This document shows positions 1 to 8,546 of a stretch of DNA of 34,433 nt, piece after piece. The translations under genes and the position numbers were made by a program. Source of the DNA: Rhodospirillaceae bacterium. GTDB lineage: Bacteria; Pseudomonadota; Alphaproteobacteria; Rhodospirillales; Casp-alpha2. The notes under the pieces are model-generated. The model saw nothing but the letters and a program-made list of their open reading frames with translations. It did not search any database and was not told the origin of the DNA. The DNA lies in contig JAERTE010000147.1 in the NCBI GenBank assembly GCA_016845145.1, positions 1 through 34,433 of the forward strand, given 5' to 3'. The stretch's first letter is position 1. Each line of letters begins with the position of its first letter.

Positions 1-584
1 GCCCAGGCACTTTTCTGAAAGCGGATGTAGGGCAGCGTCTCCAACAGCTCACGGTCGCTGTTGCCGGGCGCGTCTAAGGGCGCGATGACCATCAAGGGCT
101 CATGCGTCACTGGGCGCCAGGCGAGGCCCGCCGCCAAATCCATCGGCTCACTGACCATGGCGGCATCCAGCCGCCCTTTGCGGACCCCTTGCGCCAATTC
201 AGCCGATGGTCCACTGATGACGCGCACGCCGAGTTTCGGCTGCGCGGCGCGCAGAGACGCCAGTGCCGGCGGCATCATGCCCGTGAGGCAGGTCGGCACG
301 ACGCCTAGCCTCAGCGTGCCGGCCAGCCGGTCGTCATCGATACCCTCACCCAGACCGTCGCAGAGCCGGACGATCTCGCGCGCTCGCTCGACCAGGGTGC
401 GTCCTTCAGGCGTGAGCATCGGGGGGCGGCGGGTGCGATCAAACAACTGTGCGCCCAGGTCGTCTTCCAGCGCCCTCACGTGCAGACTGACTGCCGATTG
501 GGTCAGGCCGACGTCATCAGCGGCAGCGGCGAAGGTGCGGTGCTGGGCAATGGCCAGCAAGGTTTTCAGATGTCGTAGGTCCAT
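1..584 (-). CDS. LysR-family transcriptional regulator (3' end cut off by window edge)
   Basis: Reading leftwards from an ATG at 584 there is an open frame of 194 codons that leaves the window without a stop. It starts MDLRHLKTLLAIAQHRTF and continues with a typical LysR winged helix-turn-helix in residues 1-60 (AAADDVGLTQSAVSLHVRAL is the recognition region). The LysR linker follows, then the first part of the type 2 periplasmic-binding-like effector domain. LysR proteins are about 300 residues long, so roughly a third is missing. The gene diverges from the Lon-like protease gene at 721. LysR regulators often control the divergent neighbour and themselves, so this protease is a candidate target; that is inference. 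The inducer is not recognisable. The family call is firm, the function open. Confidence 0.88.
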   Translation of the reverse strand, partial: MDLRHLKTLLAIAQHRTFAAAADDVGLTQSAVSLHVRALEDDLGAQLFDRTRRPPMLTPEGRTLVERAREIVRLCDGLGEGIDDDRLAGTLRLGVVPTCLTGMMPPALASLRAAQPKLGVRVISGPSAELAQGVRKGRLDAAMVSEPMDLAAGLAWRPVTHEPLMVIAPLDAPGNSDRELLETLPYIRFQKSAW

Positions 585-720
585 GACGCCAGTATAGAAC
601 ACCCAGATTGCCACGAAAACGTGACGTTGCGTGAAGCGCGCTATGACCTCCTGGCCCTTGACCCATGAACGAGCGGACGTGAAGATGGTCGAAAGCAACC
701 AACATGCGAAGGGTTCCACC

Positions 721-3105
721 ATGGCCGGACGCGGCACCAAGTTGCCCAAAACGTTGACCCGCAAAGATATCGGGTATCCCGAGTTCAAGGTCGGCCGCGT
801 GCCGGACAAATTTTCGGTGTTCGATCTTTCGAGCCACACACGGGCGCGCGAGGCGCTGGAATTCGCCCTCGATATCAACGGCCACGGCTTTAATGCTTTC
901 GTGCTGGGCGAAGATCGCGCCGGTCGCTTAACCGAAACCCTGACGTTCCTGGAGAAATCCGTCGCCAAACGCTCGCCACCCGACGATTGGGTTTATCTGA
1001 ATAATTTTCGCCGCGCCAACGAACCTAAGCCTTATCGGCTCCCCGCCGGGGATGCGATTAAGCTTGCCAAGGAGATGGAGCGCCTAGTGCAGAAGGTGCG
1101 CGACGCACTCTCCAAAGCTTTCGCCAGTGACGAGTACAAAGCGCAGATCAAATCGCATGGCGATGAGATCAACCAAGAGGTCAATGGCATGTTCCAAGCG
1201 CTTCGGCGCGAAGCCGAGGCCTATGGGCTGAACCTCGTCAGCCTGCCCGACGGGAGTTTGACCGTCGCACCGGTCAAGGCCACGGCCATGGGTGAGACAA
1301 CTACGATGGCGGCCAGCCCGACGGTCGATGCCGCACAGGCGAAAATCCGCCATCACTTGAACGAACGTCTGGTGGAAGTCTCGATGGTGGCCGGCGAGAA
1401 GCAGGCGCAATTCGAGGCCTGGGTGTCGGAATTGGACCGCTCCATTGGTGACACCGCAATCGCCGGATTGATCAAGGCCGTCGCCAAGACGTACGCGCGC
1501 ATCGATGGCCTGGGCGATTGGTTTGACGCCATGCACGAGGATATCCTCGACAACCTGATTTTGTTTCGCGCTGAAGAAGCGGAAGGTGAGATGCCCATCG
1601 GCGGCGCCGCGCAGCGCTACGCCGTTAACGTGATTGCCGACCATAGTGAATCCAAGCATCCGCAGATCGTGCTGGAATCCAATCCGTCGTATGAAAATCT
1701 GTTCGGGCGAATTGAGTACCGCCGCTTTCAGGGCGGTTTGTTTACCGATTTCAGCCTGATCAGGTCGGGTGCTCTCCACCGCGCCAATGGCGGTATTTTG
1801 GTGTTGCGGGCCGAAGATCTGGCTATGAACCCGCTTACTTGGGCGTTCCTTAAAGGCGCGCTTCGCGACGAAGTCATCCGCATTGAGGAATTGGGTCGCG
1901 AAGGTTCGGTGGCCGTCGCCGGCTCGCCGAAGCCCAGGCCTATTCCGCTCGAATTTAATGTCGTACTGATCGGCGCGCCACAGGCTTATTACGCATTTTT
2001 CTCTATTGATCCGGAGTATCGCACGCATTTCAAAGTGAAGGCGGATATCGATCCCGACATGGCTGCCAACGCGGCCAACCGGCGTATCTATGCCGGCCTG
2101 ATCCGCCGTATGGCAGAACAGGCGACGCCCGGCGGTATCGAGGATGACGCAATTGAATGCTTGTTGGGATATGCGTGTCGGCTGTCGGAAGACCGCCGCA
2201 GATTGACCGCGCGTTATGAATTGCTTGATGACATCATTCGCGAAGCTGTGGCCTTGGAGGGCCGCCAACGTGCCGACACCATCTCGCGTTCGTGCCTGAT
2301 GGGGGCGTTGGAATCGCGTGCACATCGAAACGCACGCATCGAAGATCGCATGCACGAGGCCATATCCGACGGCACCGTCATGATCACCACCAAGGGCAAG
2401 GCCATCGGTCAGATCAATGCATTGGTGGTGCGTGATTTGGGCGACCATGCGTTTGGCGCGCCGGTGCGGGTGACGGCACGGGCATCGGTCGGGCACCTGG
2501 GCGCCATCAATATTGAGCGCCAGGTGGCGCTGGGCGGGCCGATCCAGCAAAAGGGCATGTTGGTGTTGCAAGGCTTCTTGGCCGGCACGTTTGCGCGCAC
2601 CATGCCGATATCCTTCGATTGCTCGGTCACCTTTGAGCAGAGCTACGGCGGTGTCGAGGGTGATTCGGCCTCGCTGGCTGAACTGATTGCAATCTTGTCG
2701 GCCCTAGCGGGCGTGCCATTGCGCCAGGATTTGGCGATTACGGGCTCGGTCAACCAACACGGCGAGGCGCAGGCCATCGGTGGCGTTACCTACAAAGCCG
2801 AGGGCTTCCATCGTGCATGCCGCGACGCCGGTAAGCTGACGGGCACCCAAGGCGTGGTGATGCCGGCCATCAATGCGCGCAATCTGGTGCTTGAGTCCGA
2901 CGTGGCGGAAGCTGTGGAGGCCGGGCAGTTCCATCTTTATCCGATCGATACGGTGGAGCAGGCGGTGGAATTGTTCACCGGCGTTTCGGCCGGTAAGCGC
3001 GACCGCAAGGGACAGTTCCCGCCCGATAGCGTATTCGGACGTGCCATGGCGACCTTGAGCGAATTTGACGAGATCATATCGCAGCGTAAACGCATCAAAG
3101 ATTAG
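721..3105 (+). CDS. LonB-like ATP-dependent protease (Lon-related, S16 family)
   Basis: This is a 794-residue member of the Lon-related family COG1067, with an AAA-like region in the first half and a C-terminal S16 protease domain. The Ser-Lys dyad is visible: Ser649 in the GDSAS motif and Lys692 in GGVTYKAEGF, 43 residues apart as in E. coli Lon. The ATPase half looks degenerate. The P-loop position reads GEDRAGRLT, with Arg for the Walker A Lys, and the Walker B equivalent is ILVLRAEDL. I chose ATG 721 because AAGGG lies 7 bases upstream and the family similarity begins there; GTG 631 and ATG 685 are longer alternatives in frame. Its TAG stop at 3103-3105 abuts the ATG of the cyclase gene, so the two are probably co-translated. 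The expected role is cytoplasmic proteolysis of regulatory or damaged proteins; substrates are unknown. Confidence 0.85.
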   Translation: MAGRGTKLPKTLTRKDIGYPEFKVGRVPDKFSVFDLSSHTRAREALEFALDINGHGFNAFVLGEDRAGRLTETLTFLEKSVAKRSPPDDWVYLNNFRRANEPKPYRLPAGDAIKLAKEMERLVQKVRDALSKAFASDEYKAQIKSHGDEINQEVNGMFQALRREAEAYGLNLVSLPDGSLTVAPVKATAMGETTTMAASPTVDAAQAKIRHHLNERLVEVSMVAGEKQAQFEAWVSELDRSIGDTAIAGLIKAVAKTYARIDGLGDWFDAMHEDILDNLILFRAEEAEGEMPIGGAAQRYAVNVIADHSESKHPQIVLESNPSYENLFGRIEYRRFQGGLFTDFSLIRSGALHRANGGILVLRAEDLAMNPLTWAFLKGALRDEVIRIEELGREGSVAVAGSPKPRPIPLEFNVVLIGAPQAYYAFFSIDPEYRTHFKVKADIDPDMAANAANRRIYAGLIRRMAEQATPGGIEDDAIECLLGYACRLSEDRRRLTARYELLDDIIREAVALEGRQRADTISRSCLMGALESRAHRNARIEDRMHEAISDGTVMITTKGKAIGQINALVVRDLGDHAFGAPVRVTARASVGHLGAINIERQVALGGPIQQKGMLVLQGFLAGTFARTMPISFDCSVTFEQSYGGVEGDSASLAELIAILSALAGVPLRQDLAITGSVNQHGEAQAIGGVTYKAEGFHRACRDAGKLTGTQGVVMPAINARNLVLESDVAEAVEAGQFHLYPIDTVEQAVELFTGVSAGKRDRKGQFPPDSVFGRAMATLSEFDEIISQRKRIKD

Positions 3106-6100
3106 ATGTCTGATGCCGATGACCCTGCGGTATTTGTCGACTGGTTGACCCGGATCGGCCTTGGCCGGCATGCGCAGATGTTCACCGAGAACCTAATCGG
3201 CTTCGATATCGCCGATGAGCTTTCCGATGATGATCTCAAGGAACTGGGTGTCACTCAGCTCGGCGAACGCAAGCGGCTGCTCAAAGCCATACGCGATCGC
3301 AATGACGCCAGCGATGAACCGGAAGGCGAGCGTCGACAGGTGACGGTGCTATTCGCTGATATCGCCGGCTATACGTCGCTGTCATCAAAGCTCGACCCGG
3401 AGGAGATTCACACGCTGCTGAATGCCTATTTCGAGGCCGCCGACGGTGCTGTGCATGATCACGGTGGCACTATCGACAAGCATATCGGTGATGCGGTGAT
3501 GGCGATTTTCGGCGCACCGGTGGCGCATACGGATGATCCGTTGCGCGCGGTGTTGGCCGCACAGGAAATCCATGCCCGCATCGCCCAGTTGGAAACGCCG
3601 CATGATCATCCCTTGGCCGTGCACATCGGCATTGCGTCTGGCGAAGTGGTGGCCAGCGGTACCGGCAGCGGCACCTATCAGGAATATACCGTGATCGGCT
3701 CGAGCGTGAACCTGGCGTCACGCCTTGATGGACTGGCCGATACCGGCGAAACCTATGTCAGTGAAGATGTCTACCGTGCCGTCGCCGACGAGATCGAAGG
3801 ACGCTCGGTCGGTGAGGTGGCGGTCAAGGGCTTCGATGAGCCGGTATCGGTTTGGGCCGTCGAGGGCCGCCGCCAAGACGCGGCGGCAGACCGCCCCGTG
3901 CTGGTTGGCCGCGACGGTGAATGCGCACACTTCGCCGGTGCGGTTGAGGCCGTCCGGGCGGAAGGCGAGGGCCGGATATTTTACCTGCGCGGTGAACCGG
4001 GCATCGGCAAGTCCTGCTTGGCGGAAGCTTTTCGCTTCGAGGCCCGCTCACAGGGTTTCGCCAGCGTTGAGGCGATGATCCTGGATTTCGGCGCGGCGAC
4101 CGGACGCCAGGCGCTGGGCGCCATTGCCGCAGCCCTGGTGGGGCCGGCATATGATGATGGCGAAATGGCCGTGGAGCGCGCGGCGCATCTTCGTGCGCTC
4201 TTGGATGTGCAGCTGTCGGCGGAAATGCGGACACTTTATGACGCAATGGACAACACCACCCGTGACCGCGGCCGGCGCCGGGCGCTCTCGGGGTTGGTCG
4301 GCGATGCATCAAGGCACCAACCGCTGTTGATCTATATCGACAATCTACATTGGGCCGATCCGGTGACGCTTTCCGATATCGCGGTTTTGCTCGATACGGC
4401 GTGCGAATATCCGGTCATGTTTCTGCTGACATCGCGCCAGGACGGCGATCCGATGAGCAAGTTCTCCGATGGAAAAGATTGGTTGGCCCGCTGTGAAATC
4501 TTGGATTTGGCGCCGCTGGCGGCAACCGACGGTAAGGACATGGCGGCGGCGTTCGGCCTGACGGACCCGGATCTGGTGGCGCGCTGCCTGGAGCGCGCCG
4601 GTGGGAACCCGCTGTTCTTGCAGCAGATTTTTCTGGCCGCCAATGCTGGGGACGGTGATGCATTGCCCGGTAGCGTGCAAAGTGTCGTGCTCACCCGTAT
4701 GGATGCATTGCCGCCGGCTGATCGCAGCGCGTTGCAGGCGGCGTCGGTCATGGGCCAGCGTTTTCAGTTGGGTGACCTTCGCACCCTGATTGATCGCCCC
4801 GACTACGACGGCGCGGAACTCACCGCACATGGATTGGTGCGACCCGACGGTGATCATTTGTTGTTTTCCCATGCCCTGGTGGCGGATGGCATATACGGCT
4901 CGTTACTTGCCGGCAGGCGTGGCGAATTGCACCTGAAGGCCGCTGCCTGTTTCGCCGAGCGCGACTTGGCGCTTTATGCAGAACACCTGGATCGTGGCGG
5001 TAGCACGCAAGCCGCCGAGGCTTACGCGGCAGCGGCACGCGATGAGATTGCAAACTACCGCTATGAGCGCGCCTTGCCGTTTATCGAGCGCGGTATCGAA
5101 CTCGCCGCTACGCCGGCCGAGCTTGTTGGCTTACGATGCGAGAAAGGCGACGTGTTGACCTTGCTCGGGCGTCCCGATGAGGCCATGCAAGTGTTCGAGC
5201 TTGTCGCGGCGAAAGCGGCAGACGCAGCCGGACAAGTGCGGGCCCAGATCGGGATTGCCGCCGCTGCGCGCATGCTGGGTAAGGTCAGCGATGGAATGGC
5301 GGCGCTCAATGCGGCGGACGAGGCAGCGGATGATGAGACGATGGATCGCGCGCGTTCGCAGATACATTACTACCGGGGCACTTTCCTGTTCATCCAAGGC
5401 GACGTGGCGGCTGGCGTCGCTGAACAAGAACGCGCCATTGTCTGTGGCGAACGGGCAAACGCCCCCGAATGGGTGGCGCGAGGCCTGAGCGGCCTCGGTG
5501 ATGCGCAATATGCCGAGGGCCGCATGCCCACCGCGCGGGCGAGTTTTCAGCGCTGCGTGGATATCTGCGAGGCGGAAGGCTTCGGCCAGATCGCCGTCGC
5601 CAACCGTTACATGGTGCTTAACATGCATCGCTATCTGAACGATTTTCATGTCGCTTTAGAGGGCATGCCGGCCGCCATTGAGACCGCCGGACAGGTCGGC
5701 AACTTGCGGGCTGAAATGCTGGCGCGCCTGTTATATGGCGAGATGCTAACGGATGCCGGCAACTGCGACGCGGCCCTTGAAAACCTGGAGCGCGCCCTCG
5801 CAATCATACGCGGTTTCGGTAACCGCCGCATGGAAGCCTACATCCTGAACCACAAGGCACGGGCGCTGGCTGGTGCGGGCGATTCGGAAGCGGCAGGGCA
5901 AGAGATCGACACCGCATGGGACCTCAGCCGGGAGACCGATACGGCTTTCATCGGTGCTCGAATATGCGGCACCCGCGCCGTGATGGCCGATGACAACCGC
6001 GCCCGCACACAAGCCTTGGCGGATGGTGAAGATATCCTCGCGGGCGGCGTGCTGTTTCACAATGTCATGTGGTTTCTGCGCGATGCCATTCACGCCAGTT

Positions 6101-6297
6101 TACAAGGTCAAGACTGGGAAAATGCCGAAACCTACGCGTCGCGCCTTGAAGCGTTGACGGCGGCGGAACCCATTCCCTGGTGCGAATTGTTCATCGAGCG
6201 TGGCCGGGTTCTCGCGGCTCAAGGGCGTGGAGAGGATGTAGCCGCACGTCGATCGGCGATGGAGAAGATGGTCGGCGAGGTGGGTCTCAGGCTCTGA
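3106..6297 (+). CDS. SAM domain - class III adenylate/guanylate cyclase - ATPase - TPR signalling protein
   Basis: This is a 1063-residue fusion. Residues about 5-65 form a SAM domain (VDWLTRIGLGRHAQMF). Residues about 72-250 form a class III cyclase domain with both metal aspartates (Asp85 in LFADIAGYTS, Asp129 in HIGDAVMAIFG), the base-selecting pair Lys125/Thr195 and the transition-state pair Asn202/Arg206. The catalytic set is therefore complete and favours cAMP. A STAND/AAA-type ATPase follows, with Walker A GEPGIGKS near 296-303 and Walker B LLIYIDNLHWAD near 406. The C-terminal half, from about 600, is TPR-like helical repeats. There is no signal peptide or membrane segment, so it should be cytosolic. 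It begins directly after the Lon-like stop codon, and its last 11 bases overlap the end of the convergent CBS gene. The signal sensed by the ATPase/TPR part is unknown. Confidence 0.9.
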   Translation: MSDADDPAVFVDWLTRIGLGRHAQMFTENLIGFDIADELSDDDLKELGVTQLGERKRLLKAIRDRNDASDEPEGERRQVTVLFADIAGYTSLSSKLDPEEIHTLLNAYFEAADGAVHDHGGTIDKHIGDAVMAIFGAPVAHTDDPLRAVLAAQEIHARIAQLETPHDHPLAVHIGIASGEVVASGTGSGTYQEYTVIGSSVNLASRLDGLADTGETYVSEDVYRAVADEIEGRSVGEVAVKGFDEPVSVWAVEGRRQDAAADRPVLVGRDGECAHFAGAVEAVRAEGEGRIFYLRGEPGIGKSCLAEAFRFEARSQGFASVEAMILDFGAATGRQALGAIAAALVGPAYDDGEMAVERAAHLRALLDVQLSAEMRTLYDAMDNTTRDRGRRRALSGLVGDASRHQPLLIYIDNLHWADPVTLSDIAVLLDTACEYPVMFLLTSRQDGDPMSKFSDGKDWLARCEILDLAPLAATDGKDMAAAFGLTDPDLVARCLERAGGNPLFLQQIFLAANAGDGDALPGSVQSVVLTRMDALPPADRSALQAASVMGQRFQLGDLRTLIDRPDYDGAELTAHGLVRPDGDHLLFSHALVADGIYGSLLAGRRGELHLKAAACFAERDLALYAEHLDRGGSTQAAEAYAAAARDEIANYRYERALPFIERGIELAATPAELVGLRCEKGDVLTLLGRPDEAMQVFELVAAKAADAAGQVRAQIGIAAAARMLGKVSDGMAALNAADEAADDETMDRARSQIHYYRGTFLFIQGDVAAGVAEQERAIVCGERANAPEWVARGLSGLGDAQYAEGRMPTARASFQRCVDICEAEGFGQIAVANRYMVLNMHRYLNDFHVALEGMPAAIETAGQVGNLRAEMLARLLYGEMLTDAGNCDAALENLERALAIIRGFGNRRMEAYILNHKARALAGAGDSEAAGQEIDTAWDLSRETDTAFIGARICGTRAVMADDNRARTQALADGEDILAGGVLFHNVMWFLRDAIHASLQGQDWENAETYASRLEALTAAEPIPWCELFIERGRVLAAQGRGEDVAARRSAMEKMVGEVGLRL

Positions 6298-6724
6298 GTT
6301 CCTTCCACAAATCGTCGCCGATGTCGTGGTCGTTAAGGATTTGCCCAACCAACGAGCGCATCAAGTCGCGTACCGAAATGATACCGACAATCTCCTGATC
6401 GCGTCTCACCACAAGATGGCGCGTGTTGTTGTCGCGCATGGCAAACAGTGCATTCAGTGCCGTATCGTCAAGGCCGATGGCGATCGGATTGGGCGTCATG
6501 ATGTGGAGCAACAGGGTCTCAGCGGGCGACATCCCCAAAGCGACAACGCGTTCGACGATATCGTGGTCGGTGACGATGCCGTAGGTTTCGCCGCCATCAC
6601 TGACCAGTGCCGCGCCGACGCGGCGTTCCGCCATGGCTTGTGCTGCGTCGACGACGCTGTCTTCGCCATGCAGTTTGAGCAATTGCTGCTCACCGATGAT
6701 TTGTCTGATTGTGCGTTCCAACAT
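6287..6724 (-). CDS. CBS-domain pair protein
   Basis: This 145-residue protein consists almost entirely of two CBS motifs, about residues 7-62 (with GIVTDHDIVERV) and 75-130 (with GIISVRDLMRSL). Stand-alone CBS pairs usually bind adenine nucleotides and act as energy or redox sensors on a partner protein. I chose ATG 6724 because AAGGAGG lies 9 bases upstream; a longer in-frame reading to 6772 has no such site. The gene is convergent with the cyclase gene and overlaps its 3' end by 11 bases. An FNR/FixK-type palindrome lies 75-88 bases upstream of the start codon, which suits oxygen-responsive activation (inference). The partner protein is not evident. Confidence 0.85.
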   Translation of the reverse strand: MLERTIRQIIGEQQLLKLHGEDSVVDAAQAMAERRVGAALVSDGGETYGIVTDHDIVERVVALGMSPAETLLLHIMTPNPIAIGLDDTALNALFAMRDNNTRHLVVRRDQEIVGIISVRDLMRSLVGQILNDHDIGDDLWKELRA

Positions 6725-6798
6725 GGCTTGGCCCTCCTTTCCGGAGTGGTTGTTTTCAACGTCTGAGGTCACCCTAGCGCAAACATTTTCAGAGGGCT

Positions 6799-6812
6799 TT
6801 GACAGAGGTCAA
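6799..6812. promoter_or_regulatory. FNR/FixK-like box between the CBS and TauD genes
   Basis: The sequence TTGACAGAGGTCAA is a perfect palindrome with arms TTGAC and GTCAA around a 4-base spacer. It fits the alphaproteobacterial FNR/FixK consensus TTGA[TC]-N4-[GA]TCAA. Its centre is about 82 bases upstream of the CBS start and 77 bases upstream of the TauD start, so it could act on either gene. Placed at -41.5 it would give a 40-base leader for the CBS gene. Confidence 0.55.
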
Positions 6813-6867
6813 AACAGGAGGGTCGGTTTTTTGCGTTTTTCGGGGCTTCGTGTAAAACCCTTCTATA

Positions 6868-6874
6868 GGGAGGG
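6868..6874 (+). promoter_or_regulatory. Ribosome binding site deciding the TTG start of the TauD gene
   Basis: GGGAGGG lies 8 bases upstream of TTG 6883, and no ATG or GTG occurs at a suitable position. It therefore supports the rare TTG as the true start. Confidence 0.6.
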
Positions 6875-6882
6875 CGTAGCCA

Positions 6883-7755
6883 TTGGATTACGAATTGCAT
6901 TCATTGACACCGGGGTTCGGTGCGGAGATTTCGGGCATCGATCTAACAGCAGACGCTGGCGGCAACCTTGCGGCTGATCTCGTTGGCGTGTGGCGCGATG
7001 CCGGCGGCATGCTGGTGATCCACGACCAGGACTTGTCCTCCGAACAGCACATCGCGTTTTCGCGCCATTTCGGCCCGTTGTTCGGTGATCCCAATGAGGT
7101 GCCGCTGCAAGACACTGTCAGCCGCTACATTCACCCCGATTTCCCTGAAATCTACCGCGTCTCCAATCAGGTCGATGCCGATGGCGAGCCCACGGGCCGC
7201 AAGGGGGCGGGCACCTATTGGCATTCCGACGTCAGCTTTCGTGACCGCCCGGCGCAGGCTTCTATCCTGCACGGCAAACGCGTACCGCCCACCGGTGGCG
7301 ACACGATTTTTGCCAATCAGGCCGCCGCCTATGAGGCCTTGAGCGACAGCATGAAAGAAATGCTGGCGCCGTTGCAGGCCTGGCACGATTTCGAAGTGGC
7401 GGCGCGGACACAATATGCCAAGCCGGTCGTTGTCGAGGACGACATGGCCGGTGCCAACCGCGCGCTGCATCCCATCGTTCGCACGCATCCGGAATCCGGC
7501 CGCAAGAGCTTATTCGTCAATCCGGGTTTCACATCGCACATCGATGGGTTTGCAGGAGATGAAAGCGCGGCGATTCTGGGGTTCTTGTATGACTACTGCA
7601 TCCGGCCCGAATTCCTCTACCGCCACCGCTGGCGCGAGAAGGATTTGGTGATCTGGGACAACCGCGCCATCATGCACTTCGCCGTCATGAACTACACCGA
7701 TGACCAGCCGCGCTATATGGAGCGTTGTACGGTCATCGGCGAGCGCCCAGTTTAG
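6883..7755 (+). CDS. TauD/TfdA-family Fe(II)/2-oxoglutarate dioxygenase
   Basis: This is a 290-residue non-haem iron oxygenase, the usual length for the family. The iron ligands are visible: His114 and Asp116 in TYWHSDVSF, and the distal His265 in WDNRAIMHFAV, followed by arginines near 277-281 that would bind the 2-oxoglutarate carboxylate. Family members hydroxylate taurine, aryloxyacetates, carnitine precursors and similar acids with release of CO2 and succinate; the substrate here cannot be read from sequence. The start is TTG 6883. The stop lies 8 bases before the GTG start of an ABC ATPase gene, so the two form a likely operon and the ATPase may serve uptake of the same or a related compound. 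The FNR-like palindrome at 6799 is upstream. Confidence 0.9.
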   Translation: MDYELHSLTPGFGAEISGIDLTADAGGNLAADLVGVWRDAGGMLVIHDQDLSSEQHIAFSRHFGPLFGDPNEVPLQDTVSRYIHPDFPEIYRVSNQVDADGEPTGRKGAGTYWHSDVSFRDRPAQASILHGKRVPPTGGDTIFANQAAAYEALSDSMKEMLAPLQAWHDFEVAARTQYAKPVVVEDDMAGANRALHPIVRTHPESGRKSLFVNPGFTSHIDGFAGDESAAILGFLYDYCIRPEFLYRHRWREKDLVIWDNRAIMHFAVMNYTDDQPRYMERCTVIGERPV

Positions 7756-7763
7756 GAGCCAAC

Positions 7764-8546
7764 GTGAGCGAAGCCACCCCGCCACTGATACAACTGAGCG
7801 GCGTCGAAAAACGTTTTGGCATCAATCACGCGCTTAAGGGTGTCGACCTGAGCGTCGCCAAGGGCGATTCGCTGGTGTTGATCGGCGGTTCCGGCGCCGG
7901 CAAAACACTGCTTTTGAAATGCATCATGGGATTGATCCCGTTCAGTACCGGGACGATCACCTTCGAGGGTGCCGACGTGAACGGTTTTAATAGTGCCGAG
8001 CGTCGGCGGTTTCTCGATCATTTCGGCATGACATTCCAGAAATCCGGTCTGTTCGACAGCATGCCCGTCTGGCAAAACGTCGCGTTCCGGCTGCTGCAGG
8101 AAGGGACCATGACGCAAATCCAAGCCAAGGAGCGGGCCGTCGACAGGTTGGCTGCCGTGGGGCTGGATGCGCCGACGGCCGATCTCTATCCGGCGGAGCT
8201 CTCGGGCGGCATGCAAAAACGAGTCGGTTTGGCGCGTGCCATCGCCAATGATCCGGATATCCTGTTCCTGGACGAGCCCACCGCCGGTCTCGACCCGATC
8301 ATGACCAACGTCATCAATGAATTGATCCTCGATATTGTCGAACGCCTGGGTGCGACGGTGGTGTCGATCACGTCGGACATGTCGAGCCTGCCCGTGATCT
8401 CCAAACGTGTCGCCATGGTGCACGAGGGACGTATCATCTGGGAAGGCCCGACCGCAGAGGTCAACGATTGCGACAACCCGTACGTCGATCAATTCGTCCA
8501 CAGCCGCGCCGAAGGCCCCATCGAGATGGCGGTGACGGCGCTTTAG
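7764..8546 (+). CDS. MlaF-like ABC transporter ATP-binding protein with altered H-loop
   Basis: This 260-residue ATPase resembles the MlaF/Ttg2A group (COG1127), which energises MlaE-type permeases moving phospholipids or hydrophobic compounds. Walker A is GGSGAGKT, the signature is LSGGMQKRVGLARA and Walker B is ILFLDEPTAGLD. The switch region reads SITSDMSS where the family normally has THD, so the H-loop histidine is replaced by Ser204. The codons are unambiguous. GTG 7764 has TAGGAG just upstream and starts MSEATPPLIQLSGVEKRFG; a longer in-frame reading to 7725 overlaps the dioxygenase and lacks a site. No permease, MlaD or MlaC gene is adjacent, so its membrane partner must be elsewhere or absent. 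Its last 4 bases overlap the end of the convergent PhyH gene. Confidence 0.87.
   Translation: MSEATPPLIQLSGVEKRFGINHALKGVDLSVAKGDSLVLIGGSGAGKTLLLKCIMGLIPFSTGTITFEGADVNGFNSAERRRFLDHFGMTFQKSGLFDSMPVWQNVAFRLLQEGTMTQIQAKERAVDRLAAVGLDAPTADLYPAELSGGMQKRVGLARAIANDPDILFLDEPTAGLDPIMTNVINELILDIVERLGATVVSITSDMSSLPVISKRVAMVHEGRIIWEGPTAEVNDCDNPYVDQFVHSRAEGPIEMAVTAL

Noticed and set aside
1084..2571. Long open frame (495 codons) on the minus strand
   Set aside because: It is antisense to the Lon-like protease, whose catalytic motifs are certain, and its translation is rich in His, Arg and Gln as expected of a shadow frame in GC-rich DNA.
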